From CAYWKS01 sp964458935 (lineage in GTDB: Bacteria > Planctomycetota > Phycisphaerae > Phycisphaerales > Zrk34): a DNA stretch of 10,214 nucleotides. Position numbers and translations under genes: made by a program. Positions 6,913 through 10,214 of this stretch are shown here, in pieces. The notes under the pieces were generated by a model, which was not told the DNA's origin, searched no databases, and saw nothing but the letters and a program-made list of their open reading frames with translations. Each line of letters begins with the position of its first letter. Positions within the stretch are counted from its first letter, which is position 1. The stretch covers positions 1 to 10,214 of the forward strand of contig CAYWKS010000052.1 in assembly GCA_964458935.1 (NCBI GenBank), in the 5' to 3' direction.

Positions 6913-7634
6913 TTGACGTGGTGCCGCGGGTAGTGGTGGTAATAGCGGGTGGGCCCGATGCGGCAGTGATTGAAGTAGTACCCGCCGTAGTAGGGCTTGT
7001 GCCCGCGATACTTGTAGCCACGGTAGTAGTGCTTGTTGCCGACGTAGATGACCGGTCCGTTCGTGCGGTACGCCGGCGTCCGCGCGACCGTGTAGGACTT
7101 GCTGTGCGTCGTGTACGAGTCGGCGAGCTGGTGGGCGGGCGCCTCGGTCCCGACGTAGTTGACCCCGCGGGTCGTGACGCCCCGCGACGTGGCGCGGGGC
7201 TGGACGTCGATGGCCGGCTCGGGCGCGGCCCAGCGCGAATCGGGCTCGCCAACATATCGGTAGTCGTAGCGGGGCTCGGCGCCGTCGCTCGGCGCCGCCT
7301 CGGATTCCAGCTCACGCTGGCGGTCGAACATGTCGCCCAGCCGGCCGTCCAGCGCTTCCTGCCGAGCCAGCAGTTGCTCGATCCTGTCGATCGCGGCGCG
7401 GCGGTCGGCCTCGGCCGCGCCATCCGCGATCACCCCCTGCTCGGTCTTGAGCCCGCGGAGCTGGTCGAGGGCCCGATCGATGTCGGCCTTGAGCTGGTCG
7501 AGGTCCTCGCGCAGCTCGGTCACCTCGTCGGCGGCCGGCGGGTCGTCGCCCACCGCCGGCGCGGCGGCCAGGGCCAGCGCAACCCATGTGGCCGTGAGCA
7601 TGCGAGTGGCAAACGCGTGGGGTTGGCGGGTCAT
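6831..7634 (-). CDS. Secreted protein: coiled coil plus Tyr/His-rich C-terminal domain
   Basis: This 267-residue protein belongs to no family I can name. A signal peptide (to about residue 29, APAVG) is followed by an acidic amphipathic helix at about 35-112 with heptad-like Leu/Ile spacing (VTELREDLDQLKADIDRALD), likely a coiled coil. A Pro/Ser/Thr linker follows, with YDYRY at 123-127. Residues 199-257 hold 14 Tyr and 10 His in 59 positions, in units such as YYRGYKYRGH, YYGGYYFNH, YYHHYPRHH and HGYHGHKYR, then the end NTGGLYLVIK. Such a region could bind metal, stick to surfaces or cross-link, but none of this is shown. ATG 7634 is preferred because GGAGGG (7639-7644) lies 4 nt upstream and a signal peptide follows; the frame stays open upstream to 7757 without these features. 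It follows comEC by 109 nt and may have its own -10 box. Confidence 0.85.
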   Translation of the reverse strand: MTRQPHAFATRMLTATWVALALAAAPAVGDDPPAADEVTELREDLDQLKADIDRALDQLRGLKTEQGVIADGAAEADRRAAIDRIEQLLARQEALDGRLGDMFDRQRELESEAAPSDGAEPRYDYRYVGEPDSRWAAPEPAIDVQPRATSRGVTTRGVNYVGTEAPAHQLADSYTTHSKSYTVARTPAYRTNGPVIYVGNKHYYRGYKYRGHKPYYGGYYFNHCRIGPTRYYHHYPRHHVKHGYHGHKYRSGSYVKVNTGGLYLVIK

Positions 7635-7682
7635 GTCACCCTCCGCTGGGGTTGGTTCAGGCGGGTCATCGCCTGCACCCGC

Positions 7683-7688
7683 AGTATA
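7683..7688 (-). promoter_or_regulatory. Possible -10 box of the Tyr/His-rich gene
   Basis: The minus strand reads TATACT here, five of six matches to TATAAT, about 48 nt before the ATG at 7634. No recognisable -35 box lies 16-18 nt further upstream, because that space is filled by the GC hairpin. Confidence 0.35.
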
Positions 7689-7709
7689 GGCCCGGCACGC
7701 CGCCGGGCC
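7689..7709 (-). terminator. Hairpin between comEC and the Tyr/His-rich gene
   Basis: GGCCCGGC (7689-7696) and GCCGGGCC (7702-7709) form a perfect 8-bp stem with a 5-nt loop, 35 nt after the comEC stop. Only TATACTGC follows on the minus strand, so termination would be weak; an attenuating or mRNA-protecting role is equally possible. Confidence 0.4.
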
Positions 7710-7743
7710 CCGGGGTAAGGACGCCCGCGACGCGGATCGGGGC

Positions 7744-10214
7744 TCACGGGCGGACAAACGGCCTGGCGTCGATGCGGCCGGACCGCTCGATCGTGACCGT
7801 GACCATCCCGTGCCGCGCCGTGATCCAGCGGTCGATGCCGTCGAGGTGACCGGCCCACTTGTCCCACCGCAACCGCGCCGGGCTGGACGACTGGAGCACG
7901 ACCCGCGGGCCCACCGCGTCGAGCCAGTCGCCCGCGGGCGGCGGGAAGCTGCCGTGATGCGGCAGGTCGGTCACGTCGGCCCCGAGCGCGACCGCGCCGT
8001 CGAGCATCCGCGTCATCGCCTGCGCCTGCACGTCCCCGCACAGGCACACCCGCCGGCCCGCGGCGTCAAACGCCAGCACGATCGACGCGTCGTTGTTGTG
8101 CTCGAACGTGGCGCCCGGTGGGGGCCAGACGGCGGTGACCTGCGCGTCGCCCAACCGCCGCGACCAGCCGGCTTCGACGAGTTCGATCGCGACGCCGCGA
8201 CGGCGCAGCCCGTCCAGCAGGTACGCGGTCGCGCCGCGCGGCGAGCCCCGGGCGTCGGCCAGCGCGTGCCCCGTCGTCAGCACCCGGGCGACCGGGACGT
8301 AGTCGACCACGTCCAGCGTGCCGCTGAAATGGTCATAGTCCGGGTGGCTGACCACGATCGCGTCGAGCCGCCCCACGTTCAGCGCACGCAGCGCCGGGAC
8401 GATCGTGTACCGGCCGATCTCCGCGTAGTTGCTCGAACCGCAGTCGAAGAGCATCGCCCGACCGCCCGAGCGGACGACGAAGCACGACCCGTCGCCCACC
8501 GCGAGCATGTCCACCCGCAGCGGCGGGGCGGTCGCCGCCCATGCCACCCCCGGCACGTACAGCCACGCCCCGCAGACCACCACGCAACCGGCCAGCGCCG
8601 CCCGACGCCCGGCGAACCGGCCCGCCAGCAACGCGACCACCACCGCCAGCGCGGCCACGGCCCACAACCACGAAGGCTGCGGCACGTACGCCCATGAACC
8701 CGGCAACTCCGCGCCCAGACGCACCGCCCGCTCGCACAACCGCCCCAACGCGACCAGCGGCTCGGCCAGACCCGCCCCCGCCCACGGCCACACCGCCGTC
8801 ACCATGATCTTCGCAAACCCCACCCACAGCATCACCGCCGCCAGCGGCAACACCGCCACACCCATCACCACCGCCAGCGGGCTGACCAGCCCGAAGTGGT
8901 ACGCCACCAGCGGCATCGCCACCAGCCACGCGATCACGCTCACCGCCACGTAGTCGCACGCCACACGCTTCAACGTCGCCCGCGCCCCGCCCGCTTCGGT
9001 CGACGCCTCGAGCGGGGGGCGCCCCTGAAGCCGCCGCGACACCGGCCCGACGAAACACAGCAACGCCGCGACGATCCCGAAGCTCAACTGAAACCCCGCG
9101 TCCAGAACGTCCCCCGGACGCCACACCAGCCACACCAGCCCGATCGTCGCCATCAGAGAGCCGCTGCTGATCCGCCGCGACCAGCTCAGCCCCAGGCAGA
9201 ACGCGATCGTCATGAAACCCGCGCGCACGATCGGCACCCGCGCCGGCACGATGAGCAGGTACACGCCCGCGGCGACGGCGCCCGCGATCGCCGCGGTCCG
9301 CGGCCGGCCCGTCGCCAGCGCCACCCCCGCCCACACCCCCGCCGCCAGCAGACCCACGTGCAGGCCGCTGACCGACAACAGGTGCGCCAGGCCCGTCTTG
9401 CGAAACGCGTCGTAGATGTCCGCCAGCGCGACGCTCCGCCGGCCCAGCACCAGCGCCTCGACCAGCGCCGTCGCCGACGCGCGGTCGGCCCCGCGGTCCA
9501 TGCCCGCCCGCAGCAGCGCCGCCGCCGCTTCGCCGAGTTGATGATGGCCCCGCCGCACTTCGCTGACCGCGTCATACGACGCGGCCTCGACCAGCCGCAC
9601 GTTGCCGCGGTTCTTCAAAGCCAGCCGACCCACCACGCCTCGCCGCGCCAGCGCCGCCGCGTAGTCCCGCTCGCCGGCGTTCATCGGACCGCTCGCCGAC
9701 CGCATCCAGCCCCGGCAACGCACGCGATCGCCCGAACGCCACCGCGCATCCAGCCCCGGCGCACGCACCTGCAGGCCACCGCACATCCGCAACGCGCCCG
9801 ACTCGGTGTGCACCCGCTCCACCCCAAGCGTGAACGTTGTGTGCGGCCGGGCGAACATGAATCGCCCCAGCGCGTCGGGCGGCTCGGCGTCCAGCCGCAC
9901 CTCACCGGTGATCCGGCCGGTCACATCAACCAGGCGGCCGGCCGCCGTCACGTACCGCGCCAGGTCCCCGCCCCCCGGCGGCGCGTGCCGCGCCAGCCAG
10001 TACCCGCTGCCCGTCAGCCCCGCCGCCAGCAGCAGCACCGGCCAGACCACCGCCCACGCCCGCCCCGCCCGGATCAGCCCCGCCGCCGCCAGAACCGCCA
10101 AACCCCCCGGCGCCAACGCCCACCACCCCGTACATCCACCCCGTACCGCCCCACCCACCGCCAGCCCCGCCGGCCCCCGGACCCACAGCCCCGCGAGCGG
10201 CACGCGCCACGGTC
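7744..10214 (-). CDS. comEC: ComEC/Rec2-family DNA uptake channel protein (5' end probably outside)
   Basis: ComEC is the inner-membrane protein that carries single-stranded DNA into the cytoplasm during natural transformation. Residues are counted from the GTG at 10203, but the frame stays open to the window edge (codons for P-W-R), so the true start is likely outside. Hydrophobic segments lie at about 12-70, followed by the DUF4131/OB-like domain (about 85-205). The Competence domain follows with its signature HLLSVSGLHVGLL (274-286) and many membrane helices up to about 560. A C-terminal metallo-beta-lactamase domain (562-810) carries MLAVGDGSCFVV, HPDYDH (620-625), the metal Asp in CLCGD (D724) and LPHHGS (747-752). 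The metal-ligand pattern HxDxDH, D, H looks complete, as expected for a nuclease-type domain. The length and domain order are those of full-length ComEC. Several exported-protein genes follow on the same strand; no comEA or comF is visible. Confidence 0.95.
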   Translation of the reverse strand, partial: PWRVPLAGLWVRGPAGLAVGGAVRGGCTGWWALAPGGLAVLAAAGLIRAGRAWAVVWPVLLLAAGLTGSGYWLARHAPPGGGDLARYVTAAGRLVDVTGRITGEVRLDAEPPDALGRFMFARPHTTFTLGVERVHTESGALRMCGGLQVRAPGLDARWRSGDRVRCRGWMRSASGPMNAGERDYAAALARRGVVGRLALKNRGNVRLVEAASYDAVSEVRRGHHQLGEAAAALLRAGMDRGADRASATALVEALVLGRRSVALADIYDAFRKTGLAHLLSVSGLHVGLLAAGVWAGVALATGRPRTAAIAGAVAAGVYLLIVPARVPIVRAGFMTIAFCLGLSWSRRISSGSLMATIGLVWLVWRPGDVLDAGFQLSFGIVAALLCFVGPVSRRLQGRPPLEASTEAGGARATLKRVACDYVAVSVIAWLVAMPLVAYHFGLVSPLAVVMGVAVLPLAAVMLWVGFAKIMVTAVWPWAGAGLAEPLVALGRLCERAVRLGAELPGSWAYVPQPSWLWAVAALAVVVALLAGRFAGRRAALAGCVVVCGAWLYVPGVAWAATAPPLRVDMLAVGDGSCFVVRSGGRAMLFDCGSSNYAEIGRYTIVPALRALNVGRLDAIVVSHPDYDHFSGTLDVVDYVPVARVLTTGHALADARGSPRGATAYLLDGLRRRGVAIELVEAGWSRRLGDAQVTAVWPPPGATFEHNNDASIVLAFDAAGRRVCLCGDVQAQAMTRMLDGAVALGADVTDLPHHGSFPPPAGDWLDAVGPRVVLQSSSPARLRWDKWAGHLDGIDRWITARHGMVTVTIERSGRIDARPFVRP

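Noticed and set aside
7652..8697. Open frames on the plus strand opposite comEC
   Set aside because: They are Arg/Pro/His-rich shadow frames of a well-supported ComEC gene with no start signal.

Overview
The window is one stretch of a GC-rich bacterial chromosome, with coding sequence on both strands. It most likely comes from a planctomycete, perhaps of the Phycisphaerae type. The pointers are a PEP-CTERM sorting signal (VPEP, hydrophobic stretch, RRR) on a secreted protein, a pseudopilin with a GFTMVEVM-type leader, and several secreted proteins of no widely known family. The lineage is an inference. The 10-N gap shows that this is a scaffolded draft assembly, possibly metagenomic.

Layout. 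Plus strand: the C-terminal two thirds of ruvB (1-689); a closely coupled secreted protein of unknown, LolA-like appearance (693-1454); a type IV/type II pseudopilin (1617-2099); a full-length orphan groEL (2403-4043) with a strong intrinsic terminator (4092-4131); and a DinB-superfamily protein (4171-4716) that looks leaderless. Minus strand, read from right to left: comEC (7744 to the right edge, N-terminus probably outside); a secreted coiled-coil protein with a Tyr/His-rich C-terminus (6831-7634); a secreted coiled-coil protein with a beta-rich domain and Pro-rich tail (5658-6569); and a PEP-CTERM protein with a discoidin-like fold (4866-5453). The two halves converge between 4716 and 4866.

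How the genes may fit together. RuvB (branch migration), ComEC (DNA uptake channel) and a pseudopilin are all parts that natural transformation can use, but they are not in one operon here, so a shared role is only a possibility. The three minus-strand genes after comEC encode exported proteins and suggest a cell-envelope neighbourhood. GroEL and the DinB-like protein look like independent units.

The most striking signal is not a gene. Around the gap (6737-6746), the last 94 nt of the Tyr/His-rich gene locus appear twice, at 6643-6736 and 6819-6912, with 11 differences. Read on the minus strand, all 11 differences are what results when one dye channel is lost in two-colour sequencing (A to T, C to G, T to G, A to C; never a change from G). 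The second copy runs into a 14-base poly-G exactly where a 13-bp GC hairpin begins. I read 6643-6830 as a mis-assembled, unmerged overlap rather than a tandem paralogue. I found no convincing undescribed biological system. The best biological leads are the Tyr/His-rich exported protein and the repeat cluster upstream of the PEP-CTERM gene.
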